A stretch of 64,000 nt of DNA from Glandiceps talaboti (taxonomy: Eukaryota > Hemichordata > Enteropneusta > Spengelidae), in contig NC_135557.1 of the NCBI RefSeq assembly GCF_964340395.1, positions 5,503,216 to 5,567,215 on the forward strand, given 5' to 3'. Positions 44,636 through 59,300 of this stretch are shown one piece after another (the first letter of the stretch is position 1; each line of letters begins with the position of its first letter). The notes under the pieces were generated by a model, which was not told where the DNA came from, searched no databases, and was given only the letters and a program-made list of their open reading frames with translations. The position numbers and the translations under genes are program-made.

Positions 44636-44903
44636 ACTACAAATTATTATCATTTGTTATTATTAATATTATTATTTAAACTTTATTACGGATGCATGGT
44701 CTAGAGAAGAACAAAAACATACAAGACAGCTTAATTTTTACATAACAGACAAATACAAACAGAAAAAATATTACAATTATTACTTGATATATTCAATGAT
44801 TTTAAGGAAGGTGTGTTCATTTCACTATATCATTTCACCCTTCAATTATTTGATGATCATTTTATTATTACTTTCCATTGACTATGTTACAACATCATGT
44901 CTG

Positions 44904-45045
44904 CCTACTTCATAACTTATTTTTCAAACTTTTGATACCTACTTCATAACTTATTTTTCAAACTTTTGATACCTACTTCGTAACTTATTTTTCAAACTTT
45001 TGATGCCTACTTCATGACTTATTTTTCAAACTTTTCATTTCTCTT
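44904..45045. repeat. Short tandem repeat I, ~34-bp unit, 4 copies
   Basis: Four copies of CCTACTTCATAACTTATTTT then TCAAACTTTTGATA, the last passing into TTTCATTTCTCTTCTG. Confidence 0.93.
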
Positions 45046-45171
45046 CTGTTTCAGATAGAGTGGACAAGTACAATAAGATTTTGACATCAACATTTATTGC
45101 ATATCAATATTGCTCTATGCATTGACTGAATGGACATTACTATCCTCCACTGGATATAATAAATTGTGACT

Positions 45172-45473
45172 TTTACAAGTTAGAAGTGAGACTTAGAAGT
45201 TAGAGTGATTGTACTTTAAATTTAAGAGAATTACATCAAACTTTATACAAACAATTTATTAAGTAGATATTCTTAACCACCATTGATAATAATAATAATC
45301 TAAATTTTACAAGTCAGAAGTGAGACTCAGAATGAATGAACTTTAAATTTAAGAGATACATCAAACTTTATACAAATAATTTATTAAGTAACATAGATAT
45401 TGATAACGACCACTATTAAAAATAATAATCTAAATTTTACAAGGTAGAAGTGAGACTTAGAGTGACTGTACTT
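45172..45473. repeat. ~125-bp tandem repeat, ~2.4 copies
   Basis: TTTTACAAGTTAGAAGTGAG...CTTTAAATTTAAGAGA...ACATCAAACTTTATACAAA...TTTATTAAGTA...ACCAC..ATTGATAATAATAAT recurs twice in full and starts a third time at ~45437. Moderately diverged. Confidence 0.85.
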
Positions 45474-45586
45474 AAAATACAAAATATATATTTTAATTCA
45501 AATTCAAATCTTATTTGTCAGGTCTCTTATATCTCAATATTTGACTGAATGTTTTGTTGAAGGGGTAACATTGAGGTGAAATCAGT

Positions 45587-46192
45587 CAGAGTTTCCCCAT
45601 ATTTGCACTGTATGGGTTCCAACCATAACAATGAAAGCTACTAGAGTTTCACTATACATTCATTGGGTTCCAACCATAACAATGAAAGCTACTAGAGTTT
45701 CACCATACATTCATTGGGTTCCAACCATAACAATGAAAGCTACTAGAGTTTCACCACACATTCATTGTGTTCCAACCATAACAATGAAAGCTACTAGAGT
45801 TTCACCATACATTCATTCTGTTCCAACCATAACAATGAAAGCTACTAGAGTTTCACCATACATTCATTGGGTTCCAACCATAACAATGAAAGCTACTAGA
45901 GTTTCACCATACATTCATTGGGTTCCAACCATAACAATGAAAGCTACTAGTACTAGAGTTTCACTATACATTCATTGGGTTCCAACCATAACAATGAAAG
46001 CTACTAGAGTTTCACCATACATTCATTCTTTTCCAACCATAACAATGAAAGCTACTAGAGTTTCACCATACATTCATTGGGTTCCAACCATAACAATGAA
46101 AGCTACTAGAGTTTCACCATACATTCATTGGGTTCCAACCATAACAATGAAAGCTACTAGAGTTTCACTATACATTCAAGCTACTAGAGTTA
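45587..46192. repeat. Minisatellite J, 51-bp unit, ~11.5 copies
   Basis: The unit is GTTCCAACCATAACAATGAA then AGCTACTAGAGTTTCACCAT then ACATTCATTGG. Because 51 is a multiple of three, one + frame (45631-46200) stays open as a 17-residue repeat, MKATRVSPYIHWVPTIT; one copy has an in-frame 6-bp TAGTAC insertion. There is no sign of a gene around it. Confidence 0.95.
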
Positions 46193-47020
46193 AACCATAG
46201 ACACAGTAACAGACCAAGGGTAAATATAGTATTCTATAGATAATTAATACACCATAGACACAGTAACAGACCAAAGGTAAATATAGTATACTATAGACAA
46301 TACACCATAGACACAGTAATAGACCAAGGGTAAATATAGTATTCTATAGATAATTAATACACCATAGACACAGTAACAGACCAAAGGTAAATATAGTATA
46401 CTATAGACAATACACCATAGACACAGTAATAGACCAAGGGTAAATATAGTATTCTATAGACAATACACCATAGGCAAGGTAACAGACTAAGGGTAAAAAT
46501 AGTATTCTATAGACAATACACCATAGACACAGTAATAGACCAAGGGTAAATATAGTATTCTACCGGTGTAGACAATACACCATAGACACAGTAATAGACC
46601 AAAGGTAAATATAGTATTCTATACACAATACACCATAGACACAGTAATAGACCAAAGGTAAATATAGTAATCTATACACAATACACCATAGACACAGTAA
46701 CATTCCAAAGGTAAATATAGTATTCTATAGACAATACACCATAGACACAGTAACAGACCAAGGGTAAATATAGAATTCTATAGACAATACACCATAGACA
46801 CAGTAACAGACCAAAGGTAAATATAGTATTCTATAGACAATACACTATAGACACAGTAACAGACCAAAAGTAAATACAGTATTCTATAGACAATACACTA
46901 TAGACACAATAACAGACCAAAAGTAAATACAGTATTCTATAGACAATACACTATAGACACAGTAACAGACCAAGGGTAAATATAGTATTCTATAGATAAT
47001 ACACCATAGACACAGTAACA
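46188..47020. repeat. Minisatellite K, ~51-bp unit, ~16 copies
   Basis: The unit is ACACCATAGACACAGTAACA then GACCAAAGGTAAATATAGTA then TTCTATAGACAAT. The first copies carry TAGATAATTA in place of TAGACAA, in an alternating pattern. It follows minisatellite J without a gap. Confidence 0.95.
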
Positions 47021-47332
47021 TTGTGACTGTCTTCATTGGTTACCTGTACACATTGTGTACACAATCTTGCTCATCAACAAACTACATGTATCACCATCCA
47101 ACGTCACTGAACTGTTACCCGTACACAAGCCAATGCATGCTTTTCGTTCCAGCACTCAGTTTACACTTACCATCCCGCATGTTGCAACTACTACATACGG
47201 AGATAGCGCTTTCTCCTTTGCCGGTCCTAATTAAGTTAAGGAACTCTCTCCCAATTCACACTTATTAGGAGAGCTGTATCAATTGAAACATTCAGGTCAC
47301 AACTAAACACATACTTGTTTACAAACATTTAC
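47021..47332 (+). pseudogene. 3' end of a dead CR1/L2-like non-LTR retrotransposon (reverse transcriptase ORF tail)
   Basis: In the frame starting CTTCATTGGTTACCT (~47031) the translation runs LHWLPVHIVYTILLINKL, then SNVTELLPVHKPMHAFRSS, then TYGDSAFSFAGPN, a stop, then VKELSP and, after another stop, THTCL. The order LHWLPV - LINKLH - (S/T)ELL..Y(K)P - RSS - TYGD(R)AFS.A.P - (N)SLP - FK..LKT.L is the well-known C-terminal tail following the reverse transcriptase domain of CR1/L2/Jockey-type elements. Two in-frame stops show decay. The satellite begins within ~10 bp of the end of this similarity. Confidence 0.75.
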
Positions 47333-50300
47333 AACATATAGTAGTAATATGACTGGTAAATTAGTAACCCTACCCTAGTCATAAACACAGGACTACTATA
47401 AAAGTAATATGACTGGTAAATTAGTAACCCTACCCTAGTCATCAATACAGGACTACTACAGTAGTAATATCACTGGTAAATTAGTAACCCTACCCTAGTC
47501 ATAAATACAGGACTACTACATTAGTGATATCACTGGTAAATTAGTAATCCTACCCTAGTCATAAATACAGGACTAATATAGTAGTGATATCACTGGTAAA
47601 TTAGTAATCCTACCCTAGTCATAAATACAGGACTAATATAGTAGTGATATCACTGGTAAATTAGTAACCCTACCCTAGTCATAAACACAGGACTTCTATA
47701 GTAGTGATATCACTGGTAAATTAGTAATCCTACCCTAGTCATGAACACAGAACTACTACAGTAGTAATATCACTGGTAAATTAGTAACCCTACCCTTGTC
47801 ATAAACACAGGACTACTATAGTAGTGATATCACTGGTAAATTAGTAACCCTACCCTAGTCATAAATACAGGACTACTACAGTAGTGATATCACTGGTAAA
47901 TTAGTAACCCTACCCTAGTCATAAACACAGGACTACTACAGTAGTGATATCACTGGTAAATTAGTAACCCTACCCTAGTCATAAATACAGGACTACTACA
48001 GTAGTGATATCACTGGTAAATTAGTAACCCTACCCTAGTCATAAACACAGGACTACGACAGTAGTGATATCACTGGTAAATTAGTAACCCTACCCTAGTC
48101 ATAAACACAGGACTACTATAGTAGTAATATGACTGGTAAATTAGTAACCCTACCCTTGTCATAAACACAGGACTACTACAGTAGTAATATCACTGGTAAA
48201 TTAGTAACCCTACCCTTGTCATAAACACAGGACTACTACAGTAGTAATATCACTGGTAAAATAGTAACCCTACCCTTGTCATAAACACAGGACTACTACA
48301 GTAGTAATATCACTGGTAAATTAGTAACCCTACCCTTGTCATAAACACAGGACTACTACAGTAGTAATATCACTGGTAAAATAGTAACCCTACCCTTGTC
48401 ATAAACACAGGACTACTACAGTAGTAATATCACTGGTAAATTAGTAACCCTACTCTGGTAAATTAGTAACCCTACCCTAGTCATAAATACAGGACTACTA
48501 TAGTAGTGATATCACTGGTAAATTAATAACCCTACCCTAGTCATAAATACAGGACTACTACAGTAGTGATATCACTGGTAAATTAGTAACCCTACCCTTG
48601 TCATAAACACAGGACTACTACAGTAGTGATATCACTGGTAAATTAGTAACCCTACCCTAGTCATAAATACAGGACTACTACAGTAGTGATATCACTGGTA
48701 AATTAGTAACCCTACCCTAGTCATAAACACAGGACTCCTATAGTAGTGATATCACTGGTAAATTAGTAACCCTACCCTTGTCATAAACACAGGACTACTA
48801 TAGTAGTGATATCACTGGTAAATTAGTAACCCTACCCTAGTCATAAATACAGGACTACTACAGTAGTGATATCACTAGTAAATTAGTAACCCTACCCTAG
48901 TCATAAACACAGGACTACTACAGTAGTAATATGACTGGTAAATTAGTAACCCTACCCTTGTCATAAACACAGGACTACTACAGTAGCAATATCACTGGTA
49001 AATTAGTAACCCTACCCTTGTCATAAACACAGGACTACTACAGTAGTATTAATATCACTGGTAAATTAGTAACCCTACCCTTGTCATAAACACAGGACTA
49101 CTACAGTAGTAATATCACTGGTAAATTAGTAACCCTACCCTGGCAAATTAGTAACCCTACCCTAGTCATAAATACAGGACTACTACAGTAGTGATATCAC
49201 TGGTAAATTAGTAATCCTACCCTAGTCATAAATACAGGACTACTACAGTAGTGATATCACTGGTAAATTAGTAACCCAACCCTAGTCATAAATACAGGAC
49301 TACTACAATAGTGATATCACTGCTAAATTAGTAACCCTACCCTTGTCATAAATGCTGGGACTACTATAGTAGTGATATCACTGGTAAATTAGTAACCCTA
49401 CCCTAGTCATAAATACAGGACTACTACAGTAGTGATATCACTGGTAAATTAGTAACCCAACCCTAGTCATAAATACAGGACTACTACAATAGTGATATCA
49501 CTGCTAAATTAGTAACCCTACCCTAGTCATAAATACAGTACTAATACAGCAGTGATATCACTGGTAAATTAGTAACCCTACCCTATAGTCATAAACACAG
49601 GACTACTACATTAGTGATATCACTGGTAAATTAGTAATCCTACCCTAGTTATAAATACAGGACTACTATAGTATTGATATCACTGGTAAATTAGTAACCT
49701 TACCCTAGTCATAAACACAGGACTACTACAGTAGTAATATCACTGGTAAATTAGTAACCCTACCCTAGTCATAAATACAGGACTACTACAGTAGTGATAT
49801 CACTGGTAAATTAGTACCCCTATCCTAGTCATAAATACAGGACTACTATAGTAGTGATATCACTGGTAAATTAGTAACCCTACCCTAGTCATAAATACAG
49901 GACTACTACAGTAGTAATATCACTGGTAAATTAGTAACCCTACCCTAGTCATAAATACAGGACTACTATAGTAGTGATATCACTGGTAAATTAGTAACCC
50001 TACCCTAGTCATAAATACAGGACTACTATAGTAGTGATATCACTGGTAATTAGTAACCCAACCCTAGTCATAAATACAGGACTACTACAATAGTGATATC
50101 ACTGGTAAATTAGTAACCCTACCCTAGTCATAAATACAGTACTAATACAGCAGTGATATCACTGGTAAATTAGTAACACTACCCTATAGTCATAAACACA
50201 GGACTACTACAGTAGTGATATCACTGGCAAATTAGTAACCCTACCCTAGTTATAAATACAGGACTACTATAGTAGTGATATCACTGGTAAATTAGTGACC

Positions 50301-53300
50301 CTACCCTAGTCATAAATACAGGACTACTACAGTAGTGATATCACTGGTAAATTAGTAACCCTACCCTAGTCATAAACACAGGACTACTACATTACTGATA
50401 TCACTGGTAAATTAGTAACCCTACCCTAGTCATAAATACAGGACTACTATAGTAGTGATATCACTGGTAAATTAGTAACCCTACCCTAGTCATAAATACA
50501 GGACTACTACAGTAGTGATATCACTGGTAAATTAGTAACCCTACCCTAGTCATAAACACAGGACTACTACATTAGTGATATCACTGGTAAATTAGTAACC
50601 CTACCCTAGTCATAAATACAGGACTACTACAGTAGTGATATCACTGGTAAATTAGTAACCCTACCTTAGTCATAAACACAGGACTACTACAGTAGTGATA
50701 TCACTGGTAAATTAGTAACCCTACCCTAGTCATAAACACAGGACTACTACATTAGTGATATCACTGGTAAATTAGTAACCCTACCCTAGTCATAAATACA
50801 GGACTACTATAGTAGTGATATCACTGGTAAATTAGTAACCCTACCCTAGTCATAAATACAGGACTACTACATTAGTGATATCACTGGTAAATTAGTAACC
50901 CTACCCTAGTCATAAACACAGGACTACTACATTAGTGATATCACTGGTAAATTAGTAACCCTACCCTAGTCATAAATACAGGACTACTACAGTAGTGATA
51001 TCACTGGTAAATTAGTAACCCTACCCTAGTCATAAACACAGGACTACTACATTAGTGATATCACTGGTAAATTAGTAATCCTACCCTAGTTATAAATACA
51101 GGACTACTATAGTATTGATATCACTGGTAAATTAGTAACCTTACCCTAGTCATAAACACAGGACTACTACAGTAGTAATATCACTGGTAAATTAGTAACC
51201 CTACCCTAGTCATAAATACAGGACTACTACAGTAGTGATATCACTGGTAAATTAGTACCCCTACCCTAGTCATAAATACAGGACTACTATAGTAGTGATA
51301 TCACTGGTAAATTAGTAACCCTACCCTAGTCATAAATACAGGACTACTACAGTAGTAATATCACTGGTAAATTAGTAACCCTACCCTAGTCATAAATACA
51401 GGACTACTATAGTAGTGATATTACTGGTAAATTAGTAACCCTACCCTAGTCATAAATACAGGACTACTATAGTAGTGATATCACTGGTAATTAGTAACCC
51501 AACCCTAGTCATAAATACAGGACTACTACAATAGTGATATCACTGGTAAATTAGTAACCCTACCCTAGTCATAAATACAGTACTAATACAGCAGTGATAT
51601 CACTGGTAAATTAGTAACCCTACCCTATAGTCATAAACACAGGACTACTACAGTAGTGATATCACTGGCAAATTAGTAACCCTACCCTAGTTATAAATAC
51701 AGGACTACTATAGTAGTGATATCACTGGTAAATTAGTAACCCTACCCTAGTCATAAATACAGGACTACTACAGTAGTGATATCACTGGTAAATTAGTAAC
51801 CCTACCCTAGTCATAAATACAGTACTAATACAGCAGTGATATCACTGGTAAATTAGTAACCCTACCCTATAGTCATAAACACAGGACTACTACAGTAGTG
51901 ATATCACTGGCAAATTAGTAACCCTACCCTAGTTATAAATACAGGACTACTATAGTAGTGATATCACTGGTAAATTAGTGACCCTACCCTAGTCATAAAT
52001 ACAGGACTACTACAGTAGTGATATCACTGGTAAATTAGTAACCCTACCCTAGTCATAAACACAGGACTACTACATTAGTGATATCACTGGTAAATTAGTA
52101 ACCCTACCCTAGTCATAAATACAGGACTACTATAGTAGTGATATCACTGGTAAATTAGTAACCCTACCCTAGTCATAAATACAGGACTACTACAGTAGTG
52201 ATATCACTGGTAAATTAGTAACCCTACCCTAGTCATAAACACAGGACTACTACATTAGTGATATCACTGGTAAATTAGTAACCCTACCCTAGTCATAAAT
52301 ACAGGACTACTACAGTAGTGATATCACTGGTAAATTAGTAACCCTACCCTAGTCATAAACACAGGACTACTACATTAGTGATATCACTGGTAAATTAGTA
52401 ATCCTACCCTAGTTATAAATACAGGACTACTATAGTATTGATATCACTGGTAAATTAGTAACCTTACCCTAGTCATAAACACAGGACTACTACAGTAGTA
52501 ATATCACTGGTAAATTAGTAACCCTACCCTAGTCATAAATACAGGACTACTACAGTAGTGATATCACTGGTAAATTAGTACCCCTACCCTAGTCATAAAT
52601 ACAGGACTACTATAGTAGTGATATCACTGGTAAATTAGTAACCCTACCCTAGTCATAAATACAGGACTACTACAGTAGTAATATCACTGGTAAATTAGTA
52701 ACCCTACCCTAGTCATAAATACAGGACTACTATAGTAGTGATATTACTGGTAAATTAGTAACCCTACCCTAGTCATAAATACAGGACTACTATAGTAGTG
52801 ATATCACTGGTAATTAGTAACCCAACCCTAGTCATAAATACAGGACTACTACAATAGTGATATCACTGGTAAATTAGTAACCCTACCCTAGTCATAAATA
52901 CAGTACTAATACAGCAGTGATATCACTGTTAAATTAGTAACCCTACCCTATAGTCATAAACACAGGACTACTACAGTAGTGATATCACTGGCAAATTAGT
53001 AACCCTACCCTAGTTATAAATACAGGACTACTATAGTAGTGATATCACTGGTAAATTAGTAACCCTACCCTAGTCATAAATACAGGACTACTATAGTAGT
53101 GATATCACTGGTAAATTAGTAACCCTACCCTAGTCATAAATACAGGACTACTACAGTAGTGATATCACTGGTAAATTAGTAACCCTACCCTAGTCATAAA
53201 CACAGGACTACTACATTAGTGATATCACTGGTAAATTAGTAACCCTACTCTAGTCATAAATACAGGACTACTACAGTAGTGATATCACTGGCAAATTAGT

Positions 53301-56300
53301 AACCCTACCCTAGTTATAAATACAGGACTACTATAGTAGTGATATCACTGGTAAATTAGTGACCCTACCCTAGTCATAAATACAGGACTACTACAGTAGT
53401 GATATCACTGGTAAATTAGTAACCCTACCCTAGTCATAAACACAGGACTACTACATTAGTGATATCACTGGTAAATTAGTAACCCTACCCTAGTCATAAA
53501 TACAGGACTACTATAGTAGTGATATCACTGGTAAATTAGTAACCCTACCCTAGTCATAAATACAGGACTACTACAGTAGTGATATCACTGGTAAATTAGT
53601 AACCCTACCCTAGTCATAAACACAGGACTACTACATTAGTGATATCACTGGTAAATTAGTAACCCTACCCTAGTCATAAATACAGGACTACTACAGTAGT
53701 GATATCACTGGTAAATTAGTAACCCTACCCTAGTCATAAACACAGGACTACTACATTAGTGATATCACTGGTAAATTAGTAATCCTACCCTAGTTATAAA
53801 TACAGGACTACTATAGTATTGATATCACTGGTAAATTAGTAACCTTACCCTAGTCATAAACACAGGACTACTACAGTAGTAATATCACTGGTAAATTAGT
53901 AACCCTACCCTAGTCATAAATACAGGACTACTACAGTAGTGATATCACTGGTAAATTAGTACCCCTACCCTAGTCATAAATACAGGACTACTATAGTAGT
54001 GATATCACTGGTAAATTAGTAACCCTACCCTAGTCATAAATACAGGACTACTACAGTAGTAATATCACTGGTAAATTAGTAACCCTACCCTAGTCATAAA
54101 TACAGGACTACTATAGTAGTGATATTACTGGTAAATTAGTAACCCTACCCTAGTCATAAATACAGGACTACTATAGTAGTGATATCACTGGTAATTAGTA
54201 ACCCAACCCTAGTCATAAATACAGGACTACTACAATAGTGATATCACTGGTAAATTAGTAACCCTACCCTAGTCATAAATACAGTACTAATACAGCAGTG
54301 ATATCACTGTTAAATTAGTAACCCTACCCTATAGTCATAAACACAGGACTACTACAGTAGTGATATCACTGGCAAATTAGTAACCCTACCCTAGTTATAA
54401 ATACAGGACTACTATAGTAGTGATATCACTGGTAAATTAGTAACCCTACCCTAGTCATAAATACAGGACTACTATAGTAGTGATATCACTGGTAAATTAG
54501 TAACCCTACCCTAGTCATAAATACAGGACTACTACAGTAGTGATATCACTGGTAAATTAGTAACCCTACCCTAGTCATAAACACAGGACTACTACATTAG
54601 TGATATCACTGGTAAATTAGTAACCCTACTCTAGTCATAAATACAGGACTACTACAGTAGTGATATCACTGGTAAATTAGTAACCCTACCCTAGTCATAA
54701 ACACAGGACTACTACATTAGTGATATCACTGGTAAATTAGTAATCCTACCCTAGTTATAAATACAGGACTACTATAGTATTGATATCACTGGTAAATTAG
54801 TAACCTTACCCTAGTCATAAACACAGGACTACTACAGTAGTAATATCACTGGTAAATTAGTAACCTTACCCTAGTCATAAATACAGGACTACTACAGTAG
54901 TGATATCACTGGTAAATTAGTACCCCTACCCTAGTCATAAATACAGGACTACTATAGTAGTGATATCACTGGTAAATTAGTAACCCTACCCTAGTCATAA
55001 ATACAGGACTACTACAGTAGTAATATCACTGGTAAATTAGTAACCCTACCCTAGTCATAAATACAGGACTACTATAGTAGTGATATTACTGGTAAATTAG
55101 TAACCCTACCCTAGTCATAAATACAGGACTACTATAGTAGTGATATCACTGGTAATTAGTAACCCAACCCTAGTCATAAATACAGGACTACTACAATAGT
55201 GATATCACTGGTAAATTAGTAACCCTACCCTAGTCATAAATACAGTACTAATACAGCAGTGATATCACTGTTAAATTAGTAACCCTACCCTATAGTCATA
55301 AACACAGGACTACTACAGTAGTGATATCACTGGCAAATTAGTAACCCTACCCTAGTTATAAATACAGGACTACTATAGTAGTGATATCACTGGTAAATTA
55401 GTAACCCTACCCTAGTCATAAATACAGGACTACTACAGTAGTGATATCACTGGTAAATTAGTAACCCTACCCTAGTCATAAACACAGGACTACTATAGTA
55501 GTGATATCACTGGTAAATTAGTAACCCTACCCTAGTCATAAATACAGGACTACTATAGTAGTGATATCACTGGTAAATTAGTAACCCTACCCTAGTCATA
55601 AATACAGGACTACTACAGTAGTGATATCACTGGTAAATTAGTAACCCTACCCTAGTCATAAACACAGGACTACTACATTAGTGATATCACTGGTAAATTA
55701 GTAACCCTACCCTAGTTATAAATACAGGACTACTATAGTATTGATATCACTGGTAAATTAGTAACCCTACCCTAGTCATAAACACAGGACTACTACAGTA
55801 GTAATATCACTGGTAAATTAGTACCCCTACCCTAGTCATAAATACAGGACTACTACAGTAGTGATATCACTGGTAAATTAGTAACCCTACCCTTGTCATA
55901 AATACAGGACTACTATAGTAGTGATATCACTGGTAAATTAGTAACCCTAACCTAGTCATAAATACAGGACTACTACAGTAGTAATATCACTGGTAAATTA
56001 GTAACCCTACCCTAGTCATAAATACAGGACTACTATAGTAGTGATATCACTGGTAAATTAGTAACCCTACCCTAGTCATAAACACAGGACTACAACAGTA
56101 GTGATATCACTGGTAAATTAGTAACCCTACCCTAGTCATAAATACAGTACTAATACAGCAGTGATATCACTGGTAAATTAGTAACCCTACCCTAGTCATA
56201 AACACAGGACTACTACAGTAGTGATATCATTGGTAAATTAGTAACCCTACCCTAGTCATAAATACAGAACTACTACAGTAGTGATATCACTGGTAAATTA

Positions 56301-59300
56301 GTAATCCTACCCTAGTTATAAATACAGGACTACTACAATGGTGATATCACTGGTAAATTAGTAACCCTACCCTAGTCATAAATACAGGACTACTATAGTA
56401 GTAATATCACTGGTAAATTAGTAACCCTACCCTAGTCATAAATACAGAACTACTACAGTAGTGATATCACTGGTAAATTAGTAATCCTACCCTAGTTATA
56501 AATACAGGACTACTACAGTAGTGATATCACTGGTAAATTATTAACCCTACCCTAGTCATAAACACAGGACTACTACAGTAGTGATATCACTGGTAAATTA
56601 GTAATCCTACCCTAGTCATAAATACAGGACTACTACAGTAGTGATATCACTGGTAAATTAGTAATCCTACCCTAGTCATAAATACAGGACTACTACAGTA
56701 GTGATATCACTGGTAAATTAGTAACCCTACCGTAGTCATAAACACAGGACTACTACAGTAGTAATATCACTGGTAAATTAGTAACCCTACCCTAGTTATA
56801 AATACAGGACTACTATAGTATTGATATCACTGGTAAATTAGTAATCCTACCCTAGTTATAAATACAGGACTACTATAGTATTGATATCACTGGTAAATTA
56901 GTAACCCTACCCTAGTTATAAATACAGAACTACTACAGTAGTGATATCACTGGTAAATTAGTAATCCTACCCTAGTTATAAATACAGGACTACTATAGTA
57001 TTGATATCACTGGTAAATTAGTAACCTTACCCTAGTCATAAACACAGGACTACTACAGTAGTAATATCACTGGTAAATTAGTAACCCTACCCTAGTCATA
57101 AATACAGGACTACTACAGTAGTGATATCACTGGTAAATTAGTACCCCTATCCTAGTCATAAATACAGGACTACTAAAGTAGTGATATCACTGGTAAATTA
57201 GTAACCCTACCCTAGTCATAAATACAGGACTACTACAGTAGTAATATCACTGGTAAATTAGTAACCCTACCCTAGTCATAAATACAGGACTACTATAGTA
57301 GTGATATCACTGGTAAATTAGTAACCCTACCCTAGTCATAAATACAGGACTACTATAGTAGTGATATCACTGGTAAATTAGTAACCCTACCCTAGTCATA
57401 AATACAGGACTACTACAGTAGTGATATCACTGGTAAATTAGTAACCCTACCCTAGTCATAAATACAGTACTAATACAGCAGTGATATCACTGGTAAATTA
57501 GTAACCCTACCCTATAGTCATAAACACAGGACTACTACAGTAGTGATATCACTGGCAAATTAGTAACCCTACCCTAGTTATAAATACAGGACTACTATAG
57601 TAGTGATATCACTGGTAAATTAGTGACCCTACCCTAGTCATAAATACAGGACTACTACAGTAGTGATATCACTGGTAAATTAGTAACCCTACCCTAGTCA
57701 TAAACACAGGACTACTACATTAGTGATATCACTGGTAAATTAGTAACCCTACCCTAGTCATAAATACAGGACTACTATAGTAGTGATATCACTGGTAAAT
57801 TAGTAACCCTACCCTAGTCATAAATACAGGACTACTACAGTAGTGATATCACTGGTAAATTAGTAACCCTACCCTAGTCATAAACACAGGACTACTACAT
57901 TAGTGATATCACTGGTAAATTAGTAACCCTACCCTAGTCATAAATACAGGACTACTACAGTAGTGATATCACTGGTAAATTAGTAACCCTACCCTAGTCA
58001 TAAACACAGGACTACTACATTAGTGATATCACTGGTAAATTAGTAATCCTACCCTAGTTATAAATACAGGACTACTATAGTATTGATATCACTGGTAAAT
58101 TAGTAACCTTACCCTAGTCATAAACACAGGACTACTACAGTAGTAATATCACTGGTAAATTAGTAACCCTACCCTAGTCATAAATACAGGACTACTACAG
58201 TAGTGATATCACTGGTAAATTAGTACCCCTACCCTAGTCATAAATACAGGACTACTATAGTAGTGATATCACTGGTAAATTAGTAACCCTACCCTAGTCA
58301 TAAATACAGGACTACTACAGTAGTAATATCACTGGCAAATTAGTAACCCTACCCTAGTCATAAATACAGGACTACTATAGTAGTGATATTACTGGTAAAT
58401 TAGTAACCCTACCCTAGTCATAAATACAGGACTACTATAGTAGTGATATCACTGGTAATTAGTAACCCAACCCTAGTCATAAATACAGGACTACTACAAT
58501 AGTGATATCACTGGTAAATTAGTAACCCTACCCTAGTCATAAATACAGTACTAATACAGCAGTGATATCACTGTTAAATTAGTAACCCTACCCTATAGTC
58601 ATAAACACAGGACTACTACAGTAGTGATATCACTGGCAAATTAGTAACCCTACCCTAGTTATAAATACAGGACTACTATAGTAGTGATATCACTGGTAAA
58701 TTAGTAACCCTACCCTAGTCATAAATACAGGACTACTACAGTAGTGATATCACTGGTAAATTAGTAACCCTACCCTAGTCATAAACACAGGACTACTATA
58801 GTAGTGATATCACTGGTAAATTAGTAACCCTACCCTAGTCATAAATACAGGACTACTATAGTAGTGATATCACTGGTAAATTAGTAACCCTACCCTAGTC
58901 ATAAATACAGGACTACTACAGTAGTGATATCACTGGTAAATTAGTAACCCTACCCTAGTCATAAACACAGGACTACTACATTAGTGATATCACTGGTAAA
59001 TTAGTAACCCTACCCTAGTTATAAATACAGGACTACTATAGTATTGATATCACTGGTAAATTAGTAACCCTACCCTAGTCATAAACACAGGACTACTACA
59101 GTAGTAATATCACTGGTAAATTAGTACCCCTACCCTAGTCATAAATACAGGACTACTAAAGTAGTGATATCACTGGTAAATTAGTAACCCTACCCTTGTC
59201 ATAAATACAGGACTACTATAGTAGTGATATCACTGGTAAATTAGTAACCCTAACCTAGTCATAAATACAGGACTACTACAGTAGTAATATCACTGGTAAA

